Made by a program: the position numbers and the translations under genes. The notes beneath the pieces are model-generated. The model was given only the letters and a program-made list of their open reading frames with translations. It was not told the DNA's origin and ran no database searches. Positions 9,619-19,406 of a DNA stretch of 64,000 bases are shown in pieces. Location of the stretch: the NCBI RefSeq assembly GCF_012979275.1, contig NZ_JABASZ010000036.1:144194-208193 (forward strand), read 5' to 3'. Position 1 is the stretch's first letter. Every line of letters starts with the position of its first letter. Origin of the DNA: Pseudopontixanthobacter vadosimaris (lineage in GTDB: Bacteria; Pseudomonadota; Alphaproteobacteria; Sphingomonadales; Sphingomonadaceae).

Positions 9619-10446
9619 ATGACCCGCATAGCCATCTGCGCCCCCGCCACCCCCATCGACCGCGCAGTGGCCGCCGCCGTGAACGCGATCGCCTCAGCGG
9701 AATTTCCCGGTCTCGAACTGGCGTTTCATGAACAATGTTTTGCGCAGAATGGCCATTTCGCCGGTCACGATGCCGAACGCCTGGCAGCTTTGCTGGACTG
9801 CGCCAGTGATGCGGCGACCGATGCCGTATGGTTCGCCAAGGGGGGCTATGGGTCCAACCGGATTGCATCGGACGCCGTGGAGCGGTTGAAGGGTCGCGAC
9901 CTTGCGATCCCCATTTTCGGCTATTCGGATTGCGGTTATCTTCATGCCGCCTTGGCCCGGCATGGCATCGGCAGGGCGGTCCATGGGCCGATGCCGGTCG
10001 ACATACGCCGGGACGGCGGAACGGAGGCGGTGCGGCGTGCGCTCGACTGGTTTGCGGGCGGGCGAAGCGGAGAAGATCGTTCCGCTGACGGCGCACCGGC
10101 TGTCGCTTTCAATCTGACGACACTGGCGATGCTGTGCGGCACGCCGCTGATGCCGGATCTGAATGGCGTGCAGATCATGGTGGAGGAGGTGGGCGAACAT
10201 CTCTACGCCATCGACCGCCTGTTCTTCCACGTGACGGCGCATCTGCAAGGGGTAGCCGGCTTGCGGGTGGGGCGCTTCGGTGCGATTCCGGAAAACGACC
10301 GTCCCTTCGGACTCCAGCCCGCCGACATCGCCCGGCACTGGTGCGAGAGGAGCGGCATCCCCTTTCTCGGCAGGGCCGATATCGGGCACGATGCTGGCAA
10401 CAAGATCGTGCCGTTTACTCTTGCGGCTCTGCCGGCGAGGTCATAG
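9619..10446 (+). CDS. ldcA: LD-carboxypeptidase (family S66), murein recycling
   Basis: Removes the terminal D-Ala from cytoplasmic murein tetrapeptides, giving the tripeptide used in recycling. About 275 aa. The catalytic serine lies in IFGYSDCG (Ser103); the glutamate and histidine of the Ser-Glu-His triad are visible in VEEVGEHLYAIDR and in DIGHDAGNKIVPF near the C-terminus, the expected S66 signatures. The start ATG at 9619 has AGGGCAGGG just ahead; a start at 9580 is less likely. It diverges from the Mur ligase gene with about 80 bases between, so the two may share a control region. Confidence 0.88.
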   Translation: MTRIAICAPATPIDRAVAAAVNAIASAEFPGLELAFHEQCFAQNGHFAGHDAERLAALLDCASDAATDAVWFAKGGYGSNRIASDAVERLKGRDLAIPIFGYSDCGYLHAALARHGIGRAVHGPMPVDIRRDGGTEAVRRALDWFAGGRSGEDRSADGAPAVAFNLTTLAMLCGTPLMPDLNGVQIMVEEVGEHLYAIDRLFFHVTAHLQGVAGLRVGRFGAIPENDRPFGLQPADIARHWCERSGIPFLGRADIGHDAGNKIVPFTLAALPARS

Positions 10447-10482
10447 GCCGCTCACCCGCCGACAAGCGAACAGGAGCCATTC

Positions 10483-11418
10483 ATGCGTGCGTTTATTTTC
10501 CCAGGGCAGGGCAGCCAGAAAGTCGGCATGGGCAGCGAACTCGCAGCCGCCAGCCGCATCGCGCGCGAGGTGTTCGAGGAAGTGAACGATGCACTCGGCC
10601 TCGATCTGTTGCGGATCATGCGCGAGGGGCCGGAGGAATCGCTGACGCTGACCGAAAATGCGCAGCCTGCGATCATGGCGAATGCCATCGCCGTGCTGCG
10701 CGTTCTGGAAATCGACGGCGGCATTGCGCTGGCCGACAAGGCAGATGCGGTGGCTGGCCATTCGCTGGGCGAATATACCGCATTATGCGCGGCCGGTGCG
10801 TTTACCCTTGCGGATACGGCGCGGCTGCTGAAGCTGCGCGGGCAGGCGATGCAGGCTGCGGTGCCCGTCGGCGTTGGCGGGATGTGCGCGCTGCTCGGCG
10901 CCGATGTGGAAAAGGCGCAGGGCCTTGCCGATGCGGCGGCGGAAGGCGAGGTCTGCGAGATAGCGAATGACAACGATCCGTCGCAGGTCGTGCTGTCCGG
11001 CCATATCGGAGCGATCGAGCGCGCCGTGGCGATGGCGAAGGATCACGGCATCAAGCGCGGGCTCATGTTGCCGGTGTCGGCTCCGTTTCACTGCAGCCTG
11101 ATGCAGCCCGCCGCCGATGCGATGGCCGCAGCGCTGGAACGTGTTCCGCCTGCTGCGTTTCGCCTGCCGGTCTATGCCAATGTCACGGCGGCGCAGGTGA
11201 CCGATCCCGCCGAAGAAGCCGATCTGCTGGTGCGGCAGGTGACGGGTCGCGTGCGCTGGCGCGAAAGCGTGATCGCGATGCGTTCCGCCGGCGTGGGTCA
11301 GTTCGTCGAACTCGGCGGAAAGGTTCTCGGCCCGATGGTCAGCCGCATCGACAGGGAAGCCGATATCACCAGCGTGCAGACGATGAACGACATCGAGGCG
11401 CTGGCCCGCGATCTCTAG
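10483..11418 (+). CDS. fabD: Malonyl-CoA:ACP transacylase
   Basis: Transfers malonyl groups from CoA to acyl carrier protein at the start of fatty acid synthesis. 311 aa. Signatures are FPGQGSQKVGMG at the N-terminus, the catalytic serine in GHSLGEY (Ser94), and the PVSAPFHCSLM segment with the catalytic histidine. A ribosome site CAGGAG precedes the ATG. It is followed 24 bases later by fabG, so the two form an operon of fatty acid genes; the ACP gene acpP and fabF are not seen after it. Confidence 0.96.
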   Translation: MRAFIFPGQGSQKVGMGSELAAASRIAREVFEEVNDALGLDLLRIMREGPEESLTLTENAQPAIMANAIAVLRVLEIDGGIALADKADAVAGHSLGEYTALCAAGAFTLADTARLLKLRGQAMQAAVPVGVGGMCALLGADVEKAQGLADAAAEGEVCEIANDNDPSQVVLSGHIGAIERAVAMAKDHGIKRGLMLPVSAPFHCSLMQPAADAMAAALERVPPAAFRLPVYANVTAAQVTDPAEEADLLVRQVTGRVRWRESVIAMRSAGVGQFVELGGKVLGPMVSRIDREADITSVQTMNDIEALARDL

Positions 11419-11442
11419 ATCCTGACGCAGGAGAAATATTTC

Positions 11443-12195
<753 letters not shown>

Positions 12196-12267
12196 ACCAA
12201 ACTCTGCTCAAGCCGGCGCGGCGGCGGGCGAACAGGATATGCACGGATTTATCCCCAGCCTATCGGC

Positions 12268-12299
12268 GGCCGCAGGGGATGGTTCTTGCCCCTGCGGCC
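12268..12299 (+). terminator. Perfect hairpin between fabG and dnaN
   Basis: Inverted repeat GGCCGCAGGGG / CCCCTGCGGCC, 11 bp without mismatch, loop of 10 bases. No T-run follows (ACCCCCGCTAAGG), so it may be a Rho-assisted terminator or a structure in the dnaN leader. It starts 72 bases after the fabG stop and ends 76 bases before the dnaN start. Confidence 0.45.
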
Positions 12300-12375
12300 A
12301 CCCCCGCTAAGGATGACACGATAAATTCCGGCGTCCGTGGGCGAATCCGGCCCCGGGGCGCACAAGGGGGAAATA

Positions 12376-13500
12376 ATGAAGGCAACAATCGAACGCGCCA
12401 CGCTGCTGCGGTGCCTGTCACACGTGCAGTCCGTGGTGGAACGCCGCAACACCATCCCCATCCTGTCGAATGTGCTGATAGATGCCGGCGAAGGTGCGCT
12501 GAAAGTCATGGCTACCGATCTCGACCTTCAGGTGGTGGAGAACATGGCGGCGGCAGCCGTGGATGCACCGGGTGCGATAACCGTTTCCGCCCATCTGCTG
12601 TTCGATATCGCGCGGAAGCTTCCGGAAGGCAGCCAGGTCAGTTTGGATGCGGCGGAAAACCGCATGACAGTGAAAGCGGGGCGCAGCCGGTTCTCGCTGC
12701 CGACCCTGCCGCGCGACGATTTCCCGGTGATCGTGGAAGGCGACCTGCCGACCAGCTTTGAACTACCCGCCAAGGTGCTGGCCGAACTGATCGACCGCAC
12801 CCGCTTCGCCATCTCGACCGAGGAAACGCGGTATTATCTGAACGGTATCTTCCTGCATGTTTCGGATGAAGACCGCCCCGTGCTGAAGGCCGCGGCAACG
12901 GACGGGCACAGGCTGGCGCGGTTTACCCTGCCGCGTCCCGATGGCGCGGAAGGAATGCCTGACGTCATCGTGCCTCGCAAGGCCGTCGCCGAATTGCGGA
13001 AGCTGCTGGAAGAAGCGCTGGACGGCAATGTCCAGATCGACCTCTCCGCCAGCAAGATCCGCTTCACCATGGGCGGGGAGGGCGGCGTCGTGCTCACGTC
13101 CAAGCTGATCGACGGAACCTTCCCCGACTACAGCCGCGTCATTCCGACCGGCAATGACAAGCTGCTGAAGATCGACCCGAAGAGCTTCTATGAAGGCGTC
13201 GACCGGGTCGCCACCATCGCGACCGAGAAGACGCGCGCCGTCAAGATGGGTCTCGAAGCCGACAAGGTCGTCCTGTCGGTTACCAGCCCCGATAATGGCA
13301 CCGCCGCGGAAGAAGTGCCGGCACAATATGGTTCGGAATCCTTCGAGATCGGCTTCAACGCCAATTATCTGAAGGATATCCTGGGCCAGATCGACAGCGA
13401 TACGGTCGAACTGCATCTGGCCGACGCCGGTGCCCCAACGCTGATCCGGCAAGACGACAAGAGCGCCGCGCTTTATGTCCTGATGCCGATGCGGGTCTGA
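12376..13500 (+). CDS. dnaN: DNA polymerase III beta sliding clamp
   Basis: Ring-shaped processivity clamp of the replicative polymerase. 374 aa, the normal length. The sequence matches the three-domain clamp: MKATIERATLLRCLSHVQSVVERRNTIPILSNVLI at the N-terminus, the middle TRYYLNGIFLH and DGHRLA segment, and a C-terminus ending KSAALYVLMPMRV, the conserved clamp ending. The ATG at 12376 follows AAGGGGGAAATA, a strong ribosome site; a longer frame from 12337 is non-conserved. dnaE, encoding the polymerase that loads on the clamp, is also in this window at 56-59 kb. dnaA is not adjacent. Confidence 0.97.
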   Translation: MKATIERATLLRCLSHVQSVVERRNTIPILSNVLIDAGEGALKVMATDLDLQVVENMAAAAVDAPGAITVSAHLLFDIARKLPEGSQVSLDAAENRMTVKAGRSRFSLPTLPRDDFPVIVEGDLPTSFELPAKVLAELIDRTRFAISTEETRYYLNGIFLHVSDEDRPVLKAAATDGHRLARFTLPRPDGAEGMPDVIVPRKAVAELRKLLEEALDGNVQIDLSASKIRFTMGGEGGVVLTSKLIDGTFPDYSRVIPTGNDKLLKIDPKSFYEGVDRVATIATEKTRAVKMGLEADKVVLSVTSPDNGTAAEEVPAQYGSESFEIGFNANYLKDILGQIDSDTVELHLADAGAPTLIRQDDKSAALYVLMPMRV

Positions 13501-13533
13501 CCGGCGGCGCCTCGGGCGAAAAACGACCGGTCA

Positions 13534-14853
13534 TTACGGACCCCGCGCCGCAATCATGTCGGCGATATCGACGAATTTTTCGCGGGGCGAGCCATCGCGT
13601 GCGGCGGCTTTCTCTGCCTGTTCGATGCGCTGCCAGTCGCGAAATGTCACGACGTCCAGCCCGGCTTCCCCGGCGAAGAGGTCGAAGCCGAGGCGGCCCG
13701 GTTTCGCCGTTCGCGATGACGATGCAGCATCGAGATCGGCAGCAATCCGGTCGATGATTGCATAGCCATCGGGGCGGTTCGTGCCGATGGTACCGGTGGG
13801 CCCGCGGCGCGCCCAGCCGACGCAGTACAGGCCATCCGAAATACGGCCCTCCTCATTGTCGAAGCGGCCCAGCCGGTCGTCGAAAGGCACACCTGCGATC
13901 GGCGCCGTGCGATAGCCGATGCAGCTGACGACCAGATCGGCGGGAATGGAATAGAAATCGCCCGTTCCGACAAGTTCGTTCCCGTCGAATGCCGTTCGTT
14001 CGACCCTGATCGCGGAGATTCGGCCTTTGCCGACGAGTTCGGCTGGGGAGGCATAGAAATCAAAGACGATTTGGATATCCGCATGCTTCTGATCGGGTTC
14101 GGTTTCGGCATATTGGCGGACCAGAGCGACGGATTTCCTTCGTCCCGGCTCAAGTGCAGCGTCCGACGCCTGCACGGGAAGATCGGCGGCATCGACGATC
14201 GGCCTTGCCCGCTCCAGCTGGCCCAGTTCGCCCAGTTCCTTCGGCGTCATGGCGATTGCATGGGGACCGCGCCGGCCGAGGACCGTGATGCGTTCGATGC
14301 GGGAGGACTTCAGCCGTTCCAGGGCATGACCGACAATGTCGCTGCCTGCGAATTCCGCTTCGCTCTTGGCGAGAATCCGCGCGACATCCAGCGCGACATT
14401 GCCCATCCCGATGATGACGGCATGTCGCCCTGAAAGATCGGGATCGAGCGCGGCGTGAGCGGGGTGACCATTGTACCAGCCGACGAATGCCGCGCTACCG
14501 AACACATTGTCCAGATCTTCTCCCGGCAGTCCCAGTTTCCGGTCGTCGGGGGCGCCGGTTGCAAGGACGACGGCGTCGTAAAGTTCGCGCAACCGCTCGA
14601 TGTCCAGATCCGTGCCGATCGCGACATTGCCGACGAAGCGGACATTGTCCATCAGCGCCGTCTTTTCATACCGGCGCGCCACGGCCTTGATCGACTGATG
14701 GTCGGGCGCCACCCCGGTGCGGATCAGGCCGTAGGGAACGGGCATCCGGTCGAAAATATCGACCTGCACATCGTCGCCCCACTGCTTCTGCGCGGCTTCG
14801 GCCGTGTAATAGCCCGCCGGACCGGAGCCGACGATCGCGATGGTCACTGGCAT
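13534..14853 (-). CDS. Ferredoxin/adrenodoxin-type NADP+ reductase (FprA-like flavoprotein)
   Basis: About 439 aa FAD- and NADP-binding oxidoreductase of the adrenodoxin-reductase/FprA type, which passes electrons between NADPH and ferredoxin. Visible are the N-terminal dinucleotide fold (VGSGPAGYYTAEAA), the signature PYGLIRTGVAPDHQSIK, VLATGAP, the second nucleotide fold HAVIIGMGNVALDVARIL, and GWARRGPTGTIGTNRPDGY near the end. The start at 14853 follows AGGAGACAGG; the longer frame from 14931 is unlikely. It is convergent with dnaN, and no ferredoxin gene is adjacent. It could supply or use reducing power for KorAB elsewhere in the window, which is only an inference. Confidence 0.88.
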   Translation of the reverse strand: MPVTIAIVGSGPAGYYTAEAAQKQWGDDVQVDIFDRMPVPYGLIRTGVAPDHQSIKAVARRYEKTALMDNVRFVGNVAIGTDLDIERLRELYDAVVLATGAPDDRKLGLPGEDLDNVFGSAAFVGWYNGHPAHAALDPDLSGRHAVIIGMGNVALDVARILAKSEAEFAGSDIVGHALERLKSSRIERITVLGRRGPHAIAMTPKELGELGQLERARPIVDAADLPVQASDAALEPGRRKSVALVRQYAETEPDQKHADIQIVFDFYASPAELVGKGRISAIRVERTAFDGNELVGTGDFYSIPADLVVSCIGYRTAPIAGVPFDDRLGRFDNEEGRISDGLYCVGWARRGPTGTIGTNRPDGYAIIDRIAADLDAASSSRTAKPGRLGFDLFAGEAGLDVVTFRDWQRIEQAEKAAARDGSPREKFVDIADMIAARGP

Positions 14854-15150
14854 TCCCTGTCTCCTGTCTGGAGCGCGAGAATGGCTGCAAACAAGGGGCA
14901 TCTCAAGCGCCTTCTGCTGCCACGGCCGCATGCAGATGATTGCCGCAGGCTTAACTGTTTCTCAAACACCGGGCGCGTAATGGTCCGCGATGGACGAGGT
15001 TCTTCATTTCGGATTGCATAGCGGTGGTGCTTACCACGGTATGGGAGCGGGACCCGCCACCCCCTGCCGCAGGAAGCAGGACGCCTGGCTGACTGCAGAG
15101 GCACGCGAGGGGAGCCATGCGGCAGACCCTGCTGCAACAAGGCTGAAAGC
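14854..15150. other. Intergenic region between the divergent fpr-like and GGDEF-EAL genes
   Basis: 297 bases with no convincing gene. It must hold the promoters of both divergent genes. Some local inverted repeats are seen around 15025-15085 (GGTGGTGCTTACCACGG and CCTGCCGCAGG) and could fold in the leader of the downstream cyclic-di-GMP protein, but they do not match a c-di-GMP riboswitch that I can recognise. Confidence 0.5.
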
Positions 15151-17373
15151 ATGACGATGCATACGCTGTTTTCAAGGTTCGGCCGTTTCGCATCGGAGCA
15201 TCCGGCCAGCCATGATGAGAAGGTCGCCGCACCGAAGGCGCTCGATCTGCGTGGCAGAATTGCCCTGATGGACGAGTTCGAAAACACCGGTCTGCGCTGG
15301 TTCTGGGCGACCGACGAGGAAGGACTCCTCACCTATCTGTCGCACAATGCGGCAGAGCAGCTTGGCACCGATGAAGCGAACATGCTTGGGCAAAAGCTGA
15401 CATCGCTGTTCACTCTCGACTACGAGGGCAATATCGACGGGGTGCAGCGACCCTTGGGGTTTCTGATGAGTGCGCGGCATACGATTGCCGATCTGCCGGT
15501 CAAGGTCGCGATTGACGGACATGAAGTCTGGTGGCGTGTCTCGGGCAAGCCGGTCTCTGACGCTGCCGGAGAGTTCCGCGGCTATCGCGGCAGTGCCAAG
15601 GACATCACCGCCTTGCGCGAAAGCCAGATCGATGCGTCCCGCCTGGCCCAGTTCGATGCGCTGACCGGGCTTTCCAACCGCCACCGCATGACCAAGCGGC
15701 TCACCTCTACGCTCAACGCCTATCGCATGGCGAAGCGAAGCTGCGCCGTGATGATGCTGGATCTGGACCGCTTCAAACAGGTGAACGACACGCTGGGCCA
15801 TCCGGCCGGCGACGAACTGCTGAAGCAGGTGGCGCAGCGCCTCGAAACCGTCATCCGCAACAAGGGCGAGATCGGTCGTCCCGGCGGGGACGAGTTCCAG
15901 ATCATGCTGCCCGACATCGACGATCGCGGCACTCTGGGCGAAATCGGTTCACGCGTGATCCAGATGATCTCGCAGCCCTATTCCATCGATGGCAGCCGGG
16001 CGATCATCGGCACATCCATCGGCATCGCCATCGCACCCTACGACGGCCTGGAAACCGAGGAACTGGTCAGTGCGGCCGATCTCGCGCTGTATGCCGCCAA
16101 GGGCGGCGGGCGCGGACAGTTCCGTTTCTATTCCAGCGAATTGAAGGACGGGGCCAATCTGCGGCGGCAGATCGAGGAGGGCTTGCGGGATGCGCTGGCA
16201 AGCGGCACGATCGATTTGCACTACCAGCCGCTGGTGAGGACCGCCAATCACACCGCCAGCGGTTTCGAAGCGCTGATGCGCTGGAATCATCCCGAACGCG
16301 GATGGATAAGCCCGGCGCAATTCATACCCGTTGCCGAAGATACCGGCATCATAGGCAACCTGGGCGAATGGGCGCTGATGCGCGGCTGTCAGGATGCGGC
16401 GACATGGCCCGGCGATCTGCGGGTGGCGGTCAACATCTCGGCGGTGCAGTTCGCATCGGACGATCTGCCCCGAATCGTCGAGCGCGCATTGCAGGCCAGC
16501 GGCCTGGCACCGAACCGGCTGGAACTGGAGATAACCGAGAGCATCTTCCTGGGCGATCCGCATGCAACCCACGTCATGTTCCGCGACCTGAAGGCAATTG
16601 GCGTGCGGCTGGCGCTGGACAATTTCGGGACCGGCTATTCCTCGCTCGGCTATCTGAAGGATGCGCCATTCGACAAGATCAAGATTGACCAGAGCTTCAT
16701 TCGGGGGGCCACGGAGCAGGGTAACAACAACGCTGCCCTTATCACCGCCATCGTCAGCCTGGCCGAAGCACTCGACATGGAAACCGTGGCGGAAGGCGTC
16801 GAATCGCTCGACGAATTGTCGCTGGTGACGGATCTCGGCACCAGCCACGTTCAGGGCTTCGTATTCGCCAGCGCGCTGGCCCAGGCCGAAGTTCTCTCGC
16901 GGCTGGAAGAGGGACAGCTTGCCTACCAGCCCGTCGGTCCCGCCAAACACCGGGCGGGCAGGCGAACGCTCTATCGCAAGGTCGGCATCATCCATGAAGA
17001 TCATCGGTACGAAGGGGTACTCCGTAACCTGTCCCGCACCGGCGCGATGGTCGAAGGCCTTCTCGACGTGCCCACCGGAACGCAGCTGGTTCTCGACATG
17101 GGTGAAGGCCAGTTGGCGGTCAGCACGGTACGCAGGTCGAACGAGGCGGTCCAGGGGCTCGAATTCGAAACGCCGCTGGTCGATGACGGGGCGGGCGGTC
17201 TATGTACGCGCCACCGCATCTCACCTTACGCGCTTGCGGCCGCGGGAATGCCGCTTGCCGCGCTTCCGAGTGGGCATTACCCGCTTGATCAGGCGGCGAA
17301 CGGCCCTGCCCCATCGGGACGGCCGAAGTTCCTGCAGGTCGAGCTTTCCTCGCTCAGCAATTCACCGCGCTGA
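15151..17373 (+). CDS. PAS-GGDEF-EAL-PilZ cyclic-di-GMP protein
   Basis: 740 aa signalling protein. Order: PAS-like sensor at about 50-155 (WFWATDEEGLLTYLS), GGDEF cyclase domain with an intact GGDEF at 245-249, EAL phosphodiesterase domain with EAL at 373-375 and the DNFGTGYSSLGYLK segment, then a C-terminal PilZ-like domain with RTLYR (605-609) and NLSRTG (626-631), the two c-di-GMP contact motifs. All core motifs look intact, so it may make, break and bind c-di-GMP. No transmembrane segment is evident, so it is probably cytosolic. ATG at 15151 or 15157; weak ribosome site. It stands alone with its own promoter. Confidence 0.93.
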   Translation: MTMHTLFSRFGRFASEHPASHDEKVAAPKALDLRGRIALMDEFENTGLRWFWATDEEGLLTYLSHNAAEQLGTDEANMLGQKLTSLFTLDYEGNIDGVQRPLGFLMSARHTIADLPVKVAIDGHEVWWRVSGKPVSDAAGEFRGYRGSAKDITALRESQIDASRLAQFDALTGLSNRHRMTKRLTSTLNAYRMAKRSCAVMMLDLDRFKQVNDTLGHPAGDELLKQVAQRLETVIRNKGEIGRPGGDEFQIMLPDIDDRGTLGEIGSRVIQMISQPYSIDGSRAIIGTSIGIAIAPYDGLETEELVSAADLALYAAKGGGRGQFRFYSSELKDGANLRRQIEEGLRDALASGTIDLHYQPLVRTANHTASGFEALMRWNHPERGWISPAQFIPVAEDTGIIGNLGEWALMRGCQDAATWPGDLRVAVNISAVQFASDDLPRIVERALQASGLAPNRLELEITESIFLGDPHATHVMFRDLKAIGVRLALDNFGTGYSSLGYLKDAPFDKIKIDQSFIRGATEQGNNNAALITAIVSLAEALDMETVAEGVESLDELSLVTDLGTSHVQGFVFASALAQAEVLSRLEEGQLAYQPVGPAKHRAGRRTLYRKVGIIHEDHRYEGVLRNLSRTGAMVEGLLDVPTGTQLVLDMGEGQLAVSTVRRSNEAVQGLEFETPLVDDGAGGLCTRHRISPYALAAAGMPLAALPSGHYPLDQAANGPAPSGRPKFLQVELSSLSNSPR

Positions 17374-17513
17374 AGAGGCCGGCGCAACGGGTCCGAAAGC
17401 GCTGGAGGTGAAGCACTCTAGTTGCTGACAGGTGCGATGCTTGGCGCTAAGGGCAGGGCGACCGTGCCCGCAACAGCCGTGCGCCCCTTCCTGCCCCTGA
17501 TCGACCGGTGGAC

Positions 17514-19331
17514 ATGACCGACCTTAGCCTAATCCGCAATTTCAGTATCATAGCCCATATCGACCATGGAAAATCCACCCTGGCCGATCGCCTGATCCAG
17601 TTCACCGGCGGGTTGACCGACCGGGAGATGAGCGAGCAGGTGCTCGACAACATGGATATCGAACGCGAGCGCGGCATTACCATCAAGGCGCAGACCGTTC
17701 GCCTGAATTACACGGCGAGGGATGGCGAGACCTATCAGCTCAATCTGATGGACACTCCCGGCCATGTCGATTTCGCCTATGAGGTCAGCCGCAGCCTGGC
17801 CGCCTGTGAAGGCGCGATACTGGTGGTGGACGCCGCGCAGGGGGTCGAGGCGCAGACCCTCGCCAATGTCTATCAATCGATCGAACATGACCACGAAATC
17901 GTGCCGATCATCAACAAGATCGACCTTCCCGCTGCGGAACCGGAGAAGGTCAAGGCCGAGATCGAGGACATTATCGGCATCGACGCTTCGGAGGCGGTGC
18001 TCACCAGCGCCAAATCCGGCATCGGGATCGAGGATGTGCTCGAGGCGGTCGTCACTCGCATTCCGCCCCCGGAAGGCGACCGCGCCGCGCCCCTGAAGGC
18101 GATGCTGGTCGACAGCTGGTACGATCCCTATCTCGGCGTCGTCATTCTGGTGCGCGTCATAGCCGGCACGCTGACCAAGGGCCAGCACGTCAAGTTCATG
18201 CAGGGCGGCACCGAACATCTGGTCGACCGGGTGGGCTGCATGAACCCCAAGATCGAGCAATTGTCGCAGTTGCAGGCGGGCGAGATCGGCTTCATCACGG
18301 CGCAGATCAAGGAAGTGGAACAGGCGCGCGTCGGCGACACCATCACGACCGTGAAGAACGGGGCGGACAAGGCGCTGCCCGGCTACAAGGAAGTGCAGCC
18401 GGTCGTCTTCTGCGGGCTGTTCCCGGTCGATGCCGCCGATTTCGAGAAATTGCGCGAAAGCATCGGCAAGCTGCGCCTGAACGATGCCAGCTTCAGCTTC
18501 GAGATGGAAAGCAGCGCGGCGCTGGGCTTCGGTTTCCGTGCCGGCTTTCTTGGGCTTTTGCACCTTGAGATCATCCAGGAACGCCTGACCCGCGAATATG
18601 ATCTCGACCTGATTACCACTGCGCCTTCGGTGGTCTATCGCATCCAGCTCGGCAAATCGAAAACCGACGATGCGCGCGAGATCGAACTGCACAATCCGTC
18701 CGATTACCCCGACCCGAACCGGATCGAGATGATCGAGGAGCCCTGGATCAAGGCGACGATCTACACGCCCGACGAATATCTGGGTGCGATCCTGAAGCTG
18801 TGCCAGGATCGGCGCGGCATCCAGATCGACCTGACCTACGTCGGCGGCAGGGCGCAGGTTACTTATGAATTGCCGCTCAACGAAGTCGTGTTCGATTTCT
18901 ACGACCGGTTGAAAAGCATCAGCCGCGGCTATGCCAGCTTCGATTACGAGCAGATCGGCCTGCGCGAAGGCGACCTCGTGAAGATGAGCATCCTCGTCAA
19001 TAACGAGCCTGTCGACGCCCTGAGCATGATCGTCCACCGCGACGTCGCCGAAGCGCGCGGGCGGGGCATGTGTGAACGGCTGAAGGACCTGATCCCGCGC
19101 CATCTTTTCAAGATACCGATTCAGGCAGCCATCGGCGGCAAGGTCATCGCCCGCGAAACGATCAGCGCCATGCGCAAGGACGTGACGGCCAAATGCTATG
19201 GCGGCGACATCAGCCGGAAGAAGAAGCTGCTTGAGAAGCAGAAGAAGGGCAAGGCCAAGATGCGCGAATATGGCAATGTCAGCATCCCGCAGGAAGCCTT
19301 CATCGCCGCGCTGCGCATGGGCGAGGAATAG
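17514..19331 (+). CDS. lepA: Elongation factor 4 (LepA)
   Basis: Ribosome-associated GTPase that back-translocates or rescues stalled ribosomes. About 605 aa. The GTP-binding signatures are [35 protein letters not shown] and NKIDLP; the C-terminal end [22 protein letters not shown] is the LepA-specific domain, which separates it from EF-G and TypA. ATG at 17514 is two codons after an in-frame GTG at 17508; either could be used. A clear terminator follows. Confidence 0.96.
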   Translation: MTDLSLIRNFSIIAHIDHGKSTLADRLIQFTGGLTDREMSEQVLDNMDIERERGITIKAQTVRLNYTARDGETYQLNLMDTPGHVDFAYEVSRSLAACEGAILVVDAAQGVEAQTLANVYQSIEHDHEIVPIINKIDLPAAEPEKVKAEIEDIIGIDASEAVLTSAKSGIGIEDVLEAVVTRIPPPEGDRAAPLKAMLVDSWYDPYLGVVILVRVIAGTLTKGQHVKFMQGGTEHLVDRVGCMNPKIEQLSQLQAGEIGFITAQIKEVEQARVGDTITTVKNGADKALPGYKEVQPVVFCGLFPVDAADFEKLRESIGKLRLNDASFSFEMESSAALGFGFRAGFLGLLHLEIIQERLTREYDLDLITTAPSVVYRIQLGKSKTDDAREIELHNPSDYPDPNRIEMIEEPWIKATIYTPDEYLGAILKLCQDRRGIQIDLTYVGGRAQVTYELPLNEVVFDFYDRLKSISRGYASFDYEQIGLREGDLVKMSILVNNEPVDALSMIVHRDVAEARGRGMCERLKDLIPRHLFKIPIQAAIGGKVIARETISAMRKDVTAKCYGGDISRKKKLLEKQKKGKAKMREYGNVSIPQEAFIAALRMGEE

Positions 19332-19360
19332 TAAACCCGTCTTGTCCGCACACGAATGAA

Positions 19361-19390
19361 AGGGGCGGTGCCGGGCATGACACCGCCCCT
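19361..19390 (+). terminator. Rho-independent terminator between lepA and proA
   Basis: A 10-bp perfect stem (AGGGGCGGTG / CACCGCCCCT) with a 10-base loop, followed by TTTCTT on the plus strand. It ends lepA transcription and, being symmetrical, may also stop transcription of the convergent proA gene. Confidence 0.8.
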
Positions 19391-19406
19391 TTTCTTGGGG
19401 ACTGGA

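Noticed and set aside
15025..15090. Possible c-di-GMP riboswitch ahead of the GGDEF-EAL gene
   Set aside because: Inverted repeats are present, but the conserved GEMM core was not found.
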